From contig NZ_WHJH01000010.1 in NCBI RefSeq assembly GCF_011682145.1, positions 1 to 64,000 on the forward strand: DNA of 64,000 bases. Reading direction: 5' to 3'. A program made the translations under genes and the position numbers. The notes under the pieces were generated by a model. The model was not told where the DNA came from. It made no database searches and worked only from the letters and a program-made list of their open reading frames with translations. This DNA comes from Massilia mucilaginosa. Its GTDB lineage: Bacteria; Pseudomonadota; Gammaproteobacteria; Burkholderiales; Burkholderiaceae_D. Below, piece by piece: positions 26,233 through 36,265 of this stretch. Within the stretch, counting starts at the first letter, position 1. Each line of letters starts with the position of its first letter.

Positions 26233-27075
26233 ATGAATCAACATGCGGTCGCTGAAGTAGCAAGCCTGGATGAAGAACATGCGCAGCTCAAGGAGCTGAT
26301 CCGGCGCACACCGGAAGACGCGGACCTGCGCGCGCGGCTGTTCCAGGTGCTGGCATTGCGCGGTGACTGGCCGCGTGCGCAGGCCGCGCTGAGAATGACC
26401 CTGGAACTCAATCCCAACGCCCATTCGCTGGCGGGGACCTACCTGCGGCCGCTGGCGTGCGAACTGCTGCGCGCGCAGGTGTTCGCCGGTGCCCGGCGGC
26501 CCGAGGTCCAGGAAGCCCATGCGGCGGTGTCGGCGGCAGTTGAGCGCCTGGCCGACGCCCTGCAACTCGACGAAGGCGGTAGCCATGCGCAGGCCGGGCT
26601 CTTGCGCGCCGCCGCCATGGCCGACCTGCCGGCGCGCGGCGGACACCTGCGCCTGCACGGCGCCGACACACCTGTCCCGTTCGACTGGCTGGCCGATGGC
26701 GACAGCCGCTTCGGCCCGGTGCTCGAACTGTTCGCAGCCGATCGCTATCTGTGGCTGCCACTGGCCCAGGTGCGGCGCATTCGCCTGGTGCCGCCGACCA
26801 GCCGCTGCGCGCTGGTCTGGTCGCATGGCGCCATCGATCTCGTGACCGGCAAGACCATCCACGGGGCTTTGCCGGTGCGCTACCCCTTGCCCGCCACCGT
26901 GACTGACCAAAAAATCCTGACCGCCGCGTATACCGAATGGCAGCCGCTGGCGGGGGCCGACCAGTATCTGGGCATCGGCCAACGCATGCTGGTGACCGAC
27001 CAGGGCGAATACGCCCTGCTCGATATCGCCGAGATTGTTTTCGAACTTGACGATGCGCAGGCGGGCAATGACTAG
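26233..27075 (+). CDS. tagJ: T6SS accessory protein TagJ (ImpE/SciE family)
   Basis: A 280-residue cytoplasmic protein of the ImpE family. The N-terminal third is helical and TPR-like (LKELIRRTPEDADLRARLFQ, VLALRGDWPRAQAALR, LNPNAHSLAGTYLR). The C-terminal half has the family's FDWLADGDSRFGPVLELF and GADQYLGIGQRMLVTDQGEY blocks. TagJ binds the TssB N-terminus and modulates ClpV recycling of the sheath. It follows the hcp terminator, with its own AAAGGTGG ribosome site, and overlaps tssE by eight bases. Confidence 0.92.
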   Translation: MNQHAVAEVASLDEEHAQLKELIRRTPEDADLRARLFQVLALRGDWPRAQAALRMTLELNPNAHSLAGTYLRPLACELLRAQVFAGARRPEVQEAHAAVSAAVERLADALQLDEGGSHAQAGLLRAAAMADLPARGGHLRLHGADTPVPFDWLADGDSRFGPVLELFAADRYLWLPLAQVRRIRLVPPTSRCALVWSHGAIDLVTGKTIHGALPVRYPLPATVTDQKILTAAYTEWQPLAGADQYLGIGQRMLVTDQGEYALLDIAEIVFELDDAQAGND

Positions 27076-27634
27076 GTCAGGCAACCACGTCCCGCGTCCC
27101 CTGCACGGGCGCCATGACGACGCCGAGCGCCTGCGCCTGGGTGCGCGCGACCGTCTGCGTCCGGCCCTGCTGGAACGCCTGACCGACCACGACCGGCTGC
27201 AAGCCATCGAAATGGAGCCGCCCGGCACCTCCAGTGCGGCCCTGCGCAGCGCCGTCATGCGCGACCTGGTCTGGCTGCTCAATTGCACCGCCATGGCGGC
27301 CGACGTCGATCTCGAGGCTTACCCGCAGGTGGAGCGCTCGGTCCTCAATTACGGCATCCTTCCGCTGTCGGGCAAGCATTTGTCGGAGCTCGATACCCAG
27401 GAACTGGCCGGCAGCCTGCGCCGCGCGATTCTCAGGTTCGAGCCGCGCCTGCTGCCGGACACGCTCCAGGTGCGTTGCGTGTCCGCCCCGGACAGTCTGA
27501 CGCTGCACAACGAACTGGCGTTCGAAATCCGTGCCCAGTTATGGTCGCAACCGTATCCGGTGGAGTTTCTCGTGCGCTCCGACGTGGACATCGAAACCGG
27601 CCACACCAGACTGCACAACCTGGTGGCCGACTGA
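27068..27634 (+). CDS. tssE: T6SS baseplate protein TssE (gp25-like)
   Basis: A 188-residue protein of the GPW/gp25 family, the baseplate component that starts sheath polymerisation. Recognisable are DRLRPALLERLTDHDR, the RDLVWLLNCT helix, the VERSVLNYGILPLSGKH stretch (gp25 core) and the C-terminal LAFEIRAQLWSQPYPVEFLV strands. The start at 27068 lies inside the end of tagJ; the stop forms TGATG with tssF. Confidence 0.94.
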   Translation: MTRSGNHVPRPLHGRHDDAERLRLGARDRLRPALLERLTDHDRLQAIEMEPPGTSSAALRSAVMRDLVWLLNCTAMAADVDLEAYPQVERSVLNYGILPLSGKHLSELDTQELAGSLRRAILRFEPRLLPDTLQVRCVSAPDSLTLHNELAFEIRAQLWSQPYPVEFLVRSDVDIETGHTRLHNLVAD

Positions 27635-29502
27635 TGGATGCACGGCTGCTGGACTACTACAACCGCGAACTTGGCTACCTGCGCGAGATGGGCGCCGAAT
27701 TCGCCGAACAGTTTCCCAAGGTCGCTGGCCGCCTGGGCATGCACGGCATTGACGTGGCCGACCCCTACGTCGAGCGCTTGCTGGAAGGCTTCAGCTTCCT
27801 GACGGCGCGCGTGCAGCTGAAAATGGATGCGCAGTTTCCCCGCTTTACCGAGCAGCTGCTGACGTCGATCTACCCCGGCTATCTGGCGCCGACGCCGTCC
27901 ATGGCGGTGGTGCAGCTGCAGCCGGACCTGACCGTGGGCAGCCTGGCGTCGGGCTTCACCTTGCCGGCCCGGACCTCGCTGCGCGCCGCTCTGGCGCGCG
28001 GCGAACAGACCGCCTGCGAGTTTCGCACCGGCCACGCCGTCACACTGTGGCCGCTGACCCTGGACCAGGTGCGTTTCGGCCCCGCACCGGGCGATCTGCC
28101 GGCGCGCCTGCGCAACCGGGCCAAGGCCGCGCTGCGCATCAACCTGCAGTTTGGCTGCGGTCAGCGCTGCGAAGCGACGCCGCTCGACAAGCTGACCTTC
28201 CATGTGGCCGGTCCCGAGCAGCGCGCCTTGCGCCTGCTGGAACTGGTGGCGGGTCACAGCATCGCCGTGCTGTGCCGGCAAACCGACAGCGGCAATGGGG
28301 CCAGCCGGCCATGGGGCGAGGTGCTCGACGCCAGCGCCGTGCGCCATGAAGGCTTCGACATGGCGCAGGCCCTGCTGCCGGTCGACGAACGCCACTTCCA
28401 GGGCTACCGGATCTTGCAGGAGTATTTCGCCTACCCGGCCCGCCTGCTGTTTTTCAGTATCGCCGGCTTGCAGCGCGCCTTGCGCGGCGTCACCGGCACG
28501 CAGTTCGACATCGTCATCCTGCTCGACCAGGACGATGCAACGCTCGAGCGCCTGGTCGGCACGGGCGACCTGGCGATGCACTGCACGCCGGTGGTGAACC
28601 TGTTCCCGAAACGCGCGGACCGGGTCCTGGTCACGCCCAAGGTCAATGAATACCATCTGCTGGTCGACCGCAGCAAGGCACTCGACTTCGAAGTCCATAG
28701 CGTGACGTCCATGCTCGGCCACGGCAGCGGCGACGACCGCCAGTTCCGCCCGTTTCATGCCTCGTTCGCACGCGATGCGCGCGACCATGGCGCCTACTAC
28801 TGCCTGCGGCGCGAAGCGCGCCTGCTGTCGCAGCGCGCCCGCCAGCAAGGCGCGCGCACCTCCTACAACGGCAGCGATGTGTACATTTCACTGGTCGACC
28901 AGCACGAAGCGCCGTTTGCCGACACCTTGCGCCAGCTATCGGTCGATACGCTGTGCACCAACCGCGACCTGGCCTTGCTGCTCAGTACCGGCGGCGACAG
29001 CGACTTCACGCTCAACGTCTCGGCCCCGGTCGGTGCCATCACGACCGTGCGCGCGCCGTCGCGTCCCCAGGCGCCGCTGGCCGACGGCAAGCTGGCATGG
29101 CAGCTGATCAGCCACCTCGGCCTGAATCACCAGGGCCTGTTCGAGCAGGATGGCGAGCAAGGCGCGGCGATCCTGCGTGAATTGCTTGGCCTGTATCTGG
29201 ACGACAGCCAGGCCGGATTGCAGCGCCAGGTCGAAGGCGTGCGTTCGGTCGTGCACCAGCCGGTGTTTCGCCGCCTGCCCCAGCCTGGCCCGCCGGTGCA
29301 TGGGCGCGGCGTGAAGATCGCCGTGACCGTCGACGAGCAAGCCTTCTCCGGCGACAGTCCGTATCTGTTCGGCGCGGTGCTGGAACAGTTCTTCGCGCGC
29401 TACGTGTCGGTCAATCTGTTCGCCGAGCTGGAGCTCCATAGCGGTAGCCGGGGCCGGATCGCCAGCTGGCCGGCGCGCCTGGGCAACAGGCCGCTGTTAT
29501 GA
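27634..29502 (+). CDS. tssF: T6SS baseplate protein TssF
   Basis: A 622-residue baseplate wedge protein. The start DARLLDYYNRELGYLREMG is the TssF hallmark, with EFAEQFPKVAGRLG and DPYVERLLEGFSFLTARVQ next, and the C-terminal GVKIAVTVDEQAFSGDSPYL, then FARYVSVNLFAEL. Its length matches the family. ATG 27634 shares a base with the tssE stop; the stop overlaps tssG by four bases. It assembles with TssG and TssE into wedges around the VgrG hub. Confidence 0.96.
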   Translation: MDARLLDYYNRELGYLREMGAEFAEQFPKVAGRLGMHGIDVADPYVERLLEGFSFLTARVQLKMDAQFPRFTEQLLTSIYPGYLAPTPSMAVVQLQPDLTVGSLASGFTLPARTSLRAALARGEQTACEFRTGHAVTLWPLTLDQVRFGPAPGDLPARLRNRAKAALRINLQFGCGQRCEATPLDKLTFHVAGPEQRALRLLELVAGHSIAVLCRQTDSGNGASRPWGEVLDASAVRHEGFDMAQALLPVDERHFQGYRILQEYFAYPARLLFFSIAGLQRALRGVTGTQFDIVILLDQDDATLERLVGTGDLAMHCTPVVNLFPKRADRVLVTPKVNEYHLLVDRSKALDFEVHSVTSMLGHGSGDDRQFRPFHASFARDARDHGAYYCLRREARLLSQRARQQGARTSYNGSDVYISLVDQHEAPFADTLRQLSVDTLCTNRDLALLLSTGGDSDFTLNVSAPVGAITTVRAPSRPQAPLADGKLAWQLISHLGLNHQGLFEQDGEQGAAILRELLGLYLDDSQAGLQRQVEGVRSVVHQPVFRRLPQPGPPVHGRGVKIAVTVDEQAFSGDSPYLFGAVLEQFFARYVSVNLFAELELHSGSRGRIASWPARLGNRPLL

Positions 29503-30575
29503 ACGCGACCTGGAGCAATCAGGCGCGCTGGCGGCAGCTGCGCGAAGCGCCGTACGAGCACGATCTGTTCGCGCTGCTGCGCTGGATCGACGCGCGCGCC
29601 GGTGCCGCGCAGCAGCTGGGGCGGACCGGCCATCCGGACCAGGAACCGCTGCGCCTGGCGCAAAAGGCCTCGCTCGCCTTTGCGCCCGCCTCGGTGGCCG
29701 ACCTGCGCGAGCTGGAAGGCCGCGCGCCGCAACTGAGCATCTACGGCTTCGGTGTGTTTGGACCGAACGGGCCGCTGCCGCTGCATCTGACCGAATACGC
29801 GCGCGAACGCGAGCGCATGGCGTCCGATCCGACCCTGGTCGCTTTTGCCGACCTGTTTCATCATCGCCTGATCACCCTGTTTTACCGGGCCTGGGCCGAT
29901 AGCCAGGTGACCGCCACGCTCGATCGCCCGGGCGAGGCGCGTTTCGATGCCCATCTGGCCAGCCTGCTGGGCATGGGACTGCCGGCACAAAAGCGCCCTG
30001 GCGCCATCGGTCTGCATGCGCGCTACTGCCAGGCTGGCCATCTGGGCCGGCAAAGCCGCAATCCGGAAGGCTTGCGCGCCATCTTGCACAGCTATTTCGA
30101 GATCCCGGTCAAGGTCATCGAGCATGTGACGCACTGGGTCAGTCTGGCCGCCGCCGACCGCCTTGCGCTTGGCAACGCGGGCACGGGACTTGGCCGGGGC
30201 AGCACCCTCGGCATGGCCGTGCGCGACGCCCAGTCGCGCTTTCGGCTGGTACTGGGGCCGCTGACACTGGACGACTACCAGCGCTTTTTGCCGGGCGGCG
30301 AGCGTGTCGCCGCGCTGGTCGAATGGGTCCACGAATTTGTCGGCATGGACCTGAGCTGGGATGTCCAGCTGGTGCTGGCCGACGAGCACAAGCCCATGAC
30401 GGCGCTGAGCCGGATGCAGCCGCTCGGCCTGTCGACGTGGCTGGGCAGACGGCCTGCCGACACCCCGCGCGCAGGGAGCACTCACCTGATTCTCGATTAC
30501 ACGGAACGCGCCGCCAGGAAACGTAGCGCGCCGCGCGCCGACTCTCACCTTCAACGAGGAACACTTCATGTCTGA
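29499..30575 (+). CDS. tssG: T6SS baseplate protein TssG
   Basis: A 358-residue baseplate wedge protein. Family patterns include REAPYEHDLFALLRWIDARA near the start, the PEPLRL-like QEPLRLAQKASLAFAPASV, IYGFGVFGPNGPLPLHLTEY, and the central FADLFHHRLITLFYRAWADS. The C-terminus has the usual TWLGR segment. Overlaps: four bases with tssF and eight with tssH. Confidence 0.95.
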   Translation: MNATWSNQARWRQLREAPYEHDLFALLRWIDARAGAAQQLGRTGHPDQEPLRLAQKASLAFAPASVADLRELEGRAPQLSIYGFGVFGPNGPLPLHLTEYARERERMASDPTLVAFADLFHHRLITLFYRAWADSQVTATLDRPGEARFDAHLASLLGMGLPAQKRPGAIGLHARYCQAGHLGRQSRNPEGLRAILHSYFEIPVKVIEHVTHWVSLAAADRLALGNAGTGLGRGSTLGMAVRDAQSRFRLVLGPLTLDDYQRFLPGGERVAALVEWVHEFVGMDLSWDVQLVLADEHKPMTALSRMQPLGLSTWLGRRPADTPRAGSTHLILDYTERAARKRSAPRADSHLQRGTLHV

Positions 30576-33258
30576 AATCAGCCGCCTGGCCCTGTTCGGC
30601 AAGCTCAATCCCAATCTGTACGCAGCACTCGAAAGCGCCACTGCGTTCTGTCGCCTGCGCGGCAATCCGTACGTCGAGCTGGTGCACTGGATCCATCAGC
30701 TATGGCAGGCGCCCGACGGCGATCTGCAGCACGTCGCCAGCCACTTCAATCTGGACCAGGACCAGCTGACGCGCGACTTGCTGGCGGCGCTGGACCGCTT
30801 GCCGCGCGGCGCGGGCGCGGTGAGCGACCTGTCCGGCCATATCGACGACGCTGTCGAACGCGCGTGGGTGTACGGTAGCCTGACGTTCAACGCCGAGAAG
30901 ATTCGCGGCGCGCATTTGCTGCTCGGTTTGCTGAAGACCAGCAGCCTGCGCCATGTGCTGGTCGGTGTCTCGCGCCAGTTCGAGCGGGTCTTGCCGGACG
31001 TCCTGTCCGGCAGCATGGACCAGATCCTGGCCGGCTCGCCGGAACAGGCGCTCGCCGGCGCCGCAGCCCTTCCGCTTGACGGCGTGCCTGCGGCCGCAAG
31101 CGGCAAGGCCCTCGCGCTCTACACGGTCGACCTGACCGCACGCGCCCGTGCCGGTGAAATCGACCCTGTCACCGGGCGCGATGAAGAAATCCGGCAGATG
31201 GTCGACGTGCTGCTGCGTCGCCGCCAGAACAATCCGCTGCTCGCCGGCGAAGCCGGGGTCGGCAAAACCGCCGTGGTGGAAGGCCTCGCACAGCGCATCG
31301 CCAACGGCGACGTGCCGCCGCCGCTGCGCGACGTCGACCTGCTGCTGCTCGACATCGGCCTGCTGCAAGCCGGCGCCAGCGTCAAAGGCGAATTCGAGAA
31401 GCGCCTGCGCGAATTGATCACCGAGGTGCAGGCCAGCGCCCGTCCGGTCATCCTGTTCATCGACGAGATTCACACCCTGATCGGCGCTGGCGGCGCGGCC
31501 GGCACCGGCGACGCCGCCAATCTCTTGAAACCCATGCTGGCGCGCGGCGAGCTGCGCACCATTGGCGCCACCACCTGGGCCGAATACAAAAAGTATATTG
31601 AGAAGGACGCCGCCCTGACCCGCCGTTTCCAGGTCGTGCAGATCGCCGAACCGGACGAGGCGCGCGCCGTCACCATGATGCGCGGCCTGGCCGACAAGCT
31701 GGCCACCCACCACCGCGTGCTGCTGCTCGACGATGCCATCGTGGCGTCGGTGGCGCTGTCGCACCGCTACATTCCGGCGCGCCAGCTGCCGAACAAGGCC
31801 GTCAGCCTGCTCGACACCGCCTGCGCCCGCGTGGCGGTGAGCCAGCACAGCTGCCCGCCCATGCTGGAAGACTGCCAGCGCCGCATCGACGCCATGCTGG
31901 TCGAGCAGGACATCGTGACACATGAGTGCAATCTCGGTGCGGGCGACGCCAGTCGCCTTGAACCGCTGGCCCGGCGCATCGCCGCCGAGCGGCACGAGTT
32001 CGACACCATCAGCGCGCGCTGGCACGCCGAAAAACTGATGGCGGAACAAATTTTCACCCTGCGCGACGCCTTGCAGGCGGCCGCACCCGGCGCGCGTGCC
32101 GCCCGCCTGACCGAATTGCAAGCGGTACTGGTACAGCTTGAATTGCACCAGGAAGAACAGGCGCTGATCCACACCGCGGTCGACGCCCATGCCGTGGCCG
32201 CGGTGGTTGCCGACTGGACCGGCATTCCGGTCGGACGGATGGTCGGCGACGCCGTCGAAGCGGTGCTGGAACTGGCCAATACCCTGGGCCAGCGCGTGAT
32301 CGGCCAGCAGCATGCGCTGGAAGCGATTGCGCGCCGCGTGCAGACCGCGCGCGCACGCCTGGACGATCCGAACAAGCCGGTCGGCGTGTTCCTGCTGGCC
32401 GGTCCTTCCGGCGTCGGCAAGACCGAAACCGCGCTGGCCCTGGCCGAAACCCTGTACGGCGGCGAGCAGAATCTGATCACCATCAATATGAGCGAATTCC
32501 AGGAAGCCCATACCGTCAGCACCTTGAAAGGCGCGCCGCCCGGCTATGTCGGTTACGGCGAAGGCGGTGTGCTGACCGAGGCGGTGCGCCGCCGTCCGTA
32601 CAGCGTGGTCCTGCTCGATGAAATCGAAAAGGCCCACCCGGACGTGCATGAAATCTTCTTCCAGGTGTTCGACAAGGGCTGGATGGAAGACGGCGAAGGC
32701 CGCTACATCGACTTCAAGAACACTGTCATCATCCTGACCTCGAACGTCGGCAGCGATCTCTTGATGCGCCTGTGCCAGGACCCGGACCTGATGCCGGAGG
32801 TCGATGCGCTGGCCGGCGCGCTGCGCGAGCCGCTGCTCAAAGTGTTCCCGGCCGCCTTGCTCGGCCGGCTGTCGGTGGTGCCGTACTTCCCGCTGTCGGA
32901 CAGCATGCTCGCGCGGATCGTCGCGCTGCAATTCGATCGCATCCGCAGCCGCCTGCTGGCCAACCACCAGATTGCGTTCACCTATGAAGACGCCGCCGTG
33001 GCCCTGCTCGGCCAACGCTGCACCCAGCTCGAATCCGGCGGGCGCATGGTCGACGCGGTATTGACGCAGACGGTGCTGCCGCACATCAGCCGCGAGATCC
33101 TGCTGCGCCTGTCGGCACCCGAAAAACTGACCGGCGTGACCATTGGCGCGGAGGGCGGCGAGTTCACGTATCGCTTCGCGCATGCGCACGCTGCGCTGGC
33201 CATTCCGGCCGTACGGTCCGACGACCTGGACGTCGAACTGTCGGCACTGCCGAACTGA
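30568..33258 (+). CDS. tssH: T6SS ATPase ClpV (TssH)
   Basis: An 896-residue AAA+ disaggregase that recycles contracted TssBC sheath. The N-terminal domain (1-150) has the ClpV form ([20 protein letters not shown]). Nucleotide domain 1 has Walker A GEAGVGKT at 227-234 and Walker [10 protein letters not shown]; the ClpB-type middle coil follows (about 405-520, shorter than in ClpB); nucleotide domain 2 has Walker A GPSGVGKT at 612-619, with [16 protein letters not shown]. The ribosome site GAGGA lies ten bases before ATG, inside tssG. It is the last of the continuous overlapping core genes. Confidence 0.97.
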   Translation: MSEISRLALFGKLNPNLYAALESATAFCRLRGNPYVELVHWIHQLWQAPDGDLQHVASHFNLDQDQLTRDLLAALDRLPRGAGAVSDLSGHIDDAVERAWVYGSLTFNAEKIRGAHLLLGLLKTSSLRHVLVGVSRQFERVLPDVLSGSMDQILAGSPEQALAGAAALPLDGVPAAASGKALALYTVDLTARARAGEIDPVTGRDEEIRQMVDVLLRRRQNNPLLAGEAGVGKTAVVEGLAQRIANGDVPPPLRDVDLLLLDIGLLQAGASVKGEFEKRLRELITEVQASARPVILFIDEIHTLIGAGGAAGTGDAANLLKPMLARGELRTIGATTWAEYKKYIEKDAALTRRFQVVQIAEPDEARAVTMMRGLADKLATHHRVLLLDDAIVASVALSHRYIPARQLPNKAVSLLDTACARVAVSQHSCPPMLEDCQRRIDAMLVEQDIVTHECNLGAGDASRLEPLARRIAAERHEFDTISARWHAEKLMAEQIFTLRDALQAAAPGARAARLTELQAVLVQLELHQEEQALIHTAVDAHAVAAVVADWTGIPVGRMVGDAVEAVLELANTLGQRVIGQQHALEAIARRVQTARARLDDPNKPVGVFLLAGPSGVGKTETALALAETLYGGEQNLITINMSEFQEAHTVSTLKGAPPGYVGYGEGGVLTEAVRRRPYSVVLLDEIEKAHPDVHEIFFQVFDKGWMEDGEGRYIDFKNTVIILTSNVGSDLLMRLCQDPDLMPEVDALAGALREPLLKVFPAALLGRLSVVPYFPLSDSMLARIVALQFDRIRSRLLANHQIAFTYEDAAVALLGQRCTQLESGGRMVDAVLTQTVLPHISREILLRLSAPEKLTGVTIGAEGGEFTYRFAHAHAALAIPAVRSDDLDVELSALPN

Positions 33259-33298
33259 GATTGCCTCACCCATGACAAATATGACGAAAGATTTTTTG

Positions 33299-33799
33299 AT
33301 GAACCGACTTGTAAACGTTTGCCCTCCTGTATCCATGTTCAGAACCGCTGTTGTCAAAACTGGTGCGTCGGTGCTGGCGCTCGGCGCCCCGCTCTGGCTG
33401 AGCGCCTGTGCCGATACGCCCCCTGCGCCGGTTGCCGCTCCCGAGCCAACGGCCAGGTCCGCCGCAGTCATATTGAATTCCATGGAGCAGCGCGCGCAAG
33501 CTGCCATTGCGGAAGCCGACAAGCAATTCGCGGCCGGTGACTTCAAGGCAGTCATCGGCAGCCTGACCAGCAGCAAGGCCATCGATTTCGCAAGCACCGC
33601 GACGCAGGTCCAGGCGCACAAGCTGCTGGCGTTCAGCTACTGCCTCACCAAGAAGACCGCGCTGTGCTACGCGCAAGCCCAGCGCGTGATGCAGCTCGAT
33701 CCGGCCTTCCAGCTGCCCGAAGCCGAGCGTTCGCATCCGACCTGGGGGCCGGCGTTCGATGCCGCCCGCAAAAGGGCCGCAGCTCCAGCCAAGTCATAA
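33299..33799 (+). CDS. T6SS-associated lipoprotein with TPR-like fold (TssQ-like)
   Basis: A lipoprotein of about 166 residues from ATG 33299. Earlier (33272, 33281) and later (33335) in-frame ATGs are possible; the last would give the most typical signal peptide. The hydrophobic stretch ends in the lipobox LSAC. The mature part is helical with TPR-like repeats: EADKQFAAGDFKAVIGSLTS, then VQAHKLLAFSYCLTKKTALCY and AQRVMQLDPAFQLP. Small TPR lipoproteins at this place between clpV and fha occur in related betaproteobacterial secretion clusters; they may assist the membrane complex or signalling to the kinase. Name by position and pattern only. Confidence 0.75.
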   Translation: MNRLVNVCPPVSMFRTAVVKTGASVLALGAPLWLSACADTPPAPVAAPEPTARSAAVILNSMEQRAQAAIAEADKQFAAGDFKAVIGSLTSSKAIDFASTATQVQAHKLLAFSYCLTKKTALCYAQAQRVMQLDPAFQLPEAERSHPTWGPAFDAARKRAAAPAKS

Positions 33800-33811
33800 T
33801 CGGGAACACGC

Positions 33812-35287
33812 ATGCGATTGACCATCCTCGAACACGCCGGACAGCCGGTACGCCCGCCGGTCGGCAAGGACTTCTCCCCGCCTGGCGCAACCATTGGGCG
33901 TGGCGCCGACAACCATCTGGTGCTGGCCGACGACACCCGGCAGATTTCGCGCTTGCAGGCATCGGTGCGCATCGATGACAGCGGTACTTACCTGGCCAAT
34001 CTGAGTACGGTCTGCCCGGTGGAAGTGAACGATGCGGCATTGACGGGCGACCAGTTCTGGCGCCTCCAGGATGGCGACCAGGTGCGGATTGGTTTGTATC
34101 TGCTGCAGGTTGGCGCGCAGCAGGCGGCCGATGCCGCCGACAGCCCGCCGCCTGTGGCCGAGGTGGAAGACGCCATCGCCACGGCACCCGCGAGTGTAGC
34201 GCCAGCGCCAGCACCAGCGGCGACGGCGGCTCCCGACGATGCGTTCTGGGATAACCTTGTGTCCGACTTTGCGCCGGCACCGAGCGCCCGGCTGTTTGCC
34301 GCTGCTGCGCCGGTGCCAGCGCCGCTGGCGGTCGCGCAGGCGGCGGCGCCGGAAATGCTGTTGCCGGACGACGCGCTTGCGACGCTGAGCAATCCGTCGG
34401 TCGATCCGCTCGATTTCTTTGCCAACCCTGGCGCGCAATCGCACAGCAACCTGTTCGCCGACAGTGCCAGCGCCCTGCCCGACACCAGCACTGCGCTGCT
34501 GGAACTGGCGCAACAAGAACAGGCGGCGTGCGCCCCGTTCGACACCAGCTCCTTGTTCGGCCGGGCGATTGCCGGCGGCGCGCAAGCGGATCCCGCGCCA
34601 GTGCAGTTCGCTGCCGATATTGCGCCGCCCGTCCGGACGGCGGCGCGGCCCCCATCCTGCGAACCTGCGCCGCCCACACCGGACGCCGCAAGCATGGTCG
34701 CGGCATTTCTGGATGGTGCCGGCTTCACCCCGAATGAAGGCACCCTGACCGACGCGCACTTTCATCAGGCCGGTCGCCTGTTGAGCAAACTGGTCGGAGG
34801 CTCGATGAACCTGCTGACCAGCCGCACGATCATCAAGCGTGAAGTCAAGGCAGAACTGACCATGATGCTCGACAAGGAAAACAATCCGCTCAAGCTGCTG
34901 CCGGACGCCAAGACCGTCCTCAAACAAATGTTCGGGCCACCGTTCCCCGGCTTCATGACGTCCGAGCGCGCCGTCGACGACACCTTCCATGACTTGCAGG
35001 CCCACCAGATGGGCATGCTGGCGGGCATGCGCGCCGCACTCAATCAGCTGTTGCGCAATTTCAGTCCGGAAGTGGTGGACAAGCAGATGGGGGCCGATGT
35101 CTGGTACGACCGCCTGATGCCGAAGGGGCGCGACGGGCGCGCGTGGGTCCGTTATCGCGCGCTGCACCAGGCGGCGGTAACCGCCGTGGAGGAAGACTTC
35201 CATACCGTGTTCGGGCAGGTATTCCTGTCCGCCTACGACGCCGAGGTCGAACTCTACCGCGCACAGAGGATGCAACAGGCATGCTGA
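33812..35287 (+). CDS. tagH: T6SS FHA-domain protein (TagH/Fha)
   Basis: A 491-residue cytoplasmic protein. The N-terminal forkhead-associated domain (about 1-100) shows TIGRGADNHLVLADDTRQIS and SVRIDDSGTYLANLS; the usual SRxH reads S-R-L-Q, a variation seen in this family. A long Ala/Pro linker follows (about 105-290). The C-terminal domain (about 300-491), specific for secretion-associated FHA proteins, has GRLLSKLVGGSMNLLTSRT, KREVKAELTMMLDKENNPLK and EVVDKQMGADVWYDRLMPKG. It is the phospho-threonine reader of the kinase switch. It overlaps the phosphatase gene by seven bases. Confidence 0.92.
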   Translation: MRLTILEHAGQPVRPPVGKDFSPPGATIGRGADNHLVLADDTRQISRLQASVRIDDSGTYLANLSTVCPVEVNDAALTGDQFWRLQDGDQVRIGLYLLQVGAQQAADAADSPPPVAEVEDAIATAPASVAPAPAPAATAAPDDAFWDNLVSDFAPAPSARLFAAAAPVPAPLAVAQAAAPEMLLPDDALATLSNPSVDPLDFFANPGAQSHSNLFADSASALPDTSTALLELAQQEQAACAPFDTSSLFGRAIAGGAQADPAPVQFAADIAPPVRTAARPPSCEPAPPTPDAASMVAAFLDGAGFTPNEGTLTDAHFHQAGRLLSKLVGGSMNLLTSRTIIKREVKAELTMMLDKENNPLKLLPDAKTVLKQMFGPPFPGFMTSERAVDDTFHDLQAHQMGMLAGMRAALNQLLRNFSPEVVDKQMGADVWYDRLMPKGRDGRAWVRYRALHQAAVTAVEEDFHTVFGQVFLSAYDAEVELYRAQRMQQAC

Positions 35288-36042
35288 CCTTGACCACGGC
35301 GCAATGCTCGCATCGGGGCGGGCGCGCCAGCAATGAAGACGCCCTCGGTTCCCGGGTACGTGAAAACGACGCCTGCTTTGCGATCAGCGACGGCGTCGGT
35401 GGCCGCGCCGGCGGCGCCATCGCATCGAAGTTGGCGGTGCACTGGGCCTTGCAGCAGCTCGATGACAAGCCAGCGTACGGACTGCAAGCGATGACGCACG
35501 GCAGCGTGGATGCCGCCGACGCCGCCATCGTCGCGGAACAAAGGCGCAACCCCGAGCGGGCGCACATGGCGGCGACCATGGTGGCGCTGTTTATCGACCG
35601 GCGCGAACGGATGGCGCAGTGGATTCATGTCGGGGACAGCCGCCTGTACCTGTTCCGGCGCGGGCATTTGCTGCGACGCACGCAAGACCACAGCCTGGCC
35701 GCGCAACTGCAACGGGCTGGCTTGTCCTGTAGTCCGGACAAAGCGCATTTGCTCAGCCACGCGCTGGGCCAGGCCGATACCGACACCATCGAGCCTGGCG
35801 TGGCCTGCACGCTTGAAGACGGCGATGCCTATCTGCTGTGCACCGACGGCTTCTGGAACGGGCTCGATGACGCGGCGATGCAGCACTGCCTGCAAATAGC
35901 GGGCAATGTGGCCGATTGGATCGCCCTGCTGGCGGAGCGAGTGCGTCAGCGCAGCGATGGCGAGGGCACGCAAGACAACTACTCGGCGCTGGGCGTATGG
36001 GTCGGCGATCCGCATTTGGTCACCCGCGCGCCTGCCGCTTGA
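35281..36042 (+). CDS. pppA: T6SS PP2C-type Ser/Thr phosphatase (PppA-like)
   Basis: A 253-residue phosphatase of the PP2C/Stp family that reverses kinase action on the Fha switch. The metal-binding motifs are present: SNEDA near the start, AISDGVGGRAGG, HVGDSRLYLFR, the LCTDGFWNGLDD block, and QDNYSALGVWV at the end. ATG 35281 lies inside the last codons of tagH, so the two are coupled. It is the last gene of the apparatus operon; 220 bases of AT-rich DNA with a promoter-like element follow. Confidence 0.94.
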   Translation: MLTLTTAQCSHRGGRASNEDALGSRVRENDACFAISDGVGGRAGGAIASKLAVHWALQQLDDKPAYGLQAMTHGSVDAADAAIVAEQRRNPERAHMAATMVALFIDRRERMAQWIHVGDSRLYLFRRGHLLRRTQDHSLAAQLQRAGLSCSPDKAHLLSHALGQADTDTIEPGVACTLEDGDAYLLCTDGFWNGLDDAAMQHCLQIAGNVADWIALLAERVRQRSDGEGTQDNYSALGVWVGDPHLVTRAPAA

Positions 36043-36125
36043 TAAGCACCCGATTGCAATCCCTACGATAGATATATTACCTGTCGATGACCAAATGAAT
36101 ATAGTCAAAACCTTGGGAAACATTA

Positions 36126-36155
36126 TTGACCGGACCGCTTCAATAACGTTAGCAT
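36126..36155 (+). promoter_or_regulatory. Candidate sigma-70 promoter for the vgrG island
   Basis: TTGACC (36126-36131), an 18-base spacer, then TAGCAT (36150-36155), in an AT-rich gap between pppA and the DUF2169 gene. It would give the effector island its own transcription. Match to the -35 box is five of six and to the -10 box four of six. Confidence 0.35.
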
Positions 36156-36265
36156 AGTCCGCCAATTAAGAAAATTGCAATATCCTATTGTCGGAATCGA
36201 TGTATAGAATACCGCGCGATCCATATCGATTTGAGTTCCAGCGCCACCGGATAAACAAGCAGCAT

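Noticed and set aside
30700-33621. Long open frame of 973 codons on the minus strand across clpV, and similar ones across tssL, tssM, the kinase and tssA.
   Set aside because: They lie opposite strongly supported T6SS genes, are His/Arg/Gln-rich as expected for antisense frames in GC-rich DNA, and match no family.
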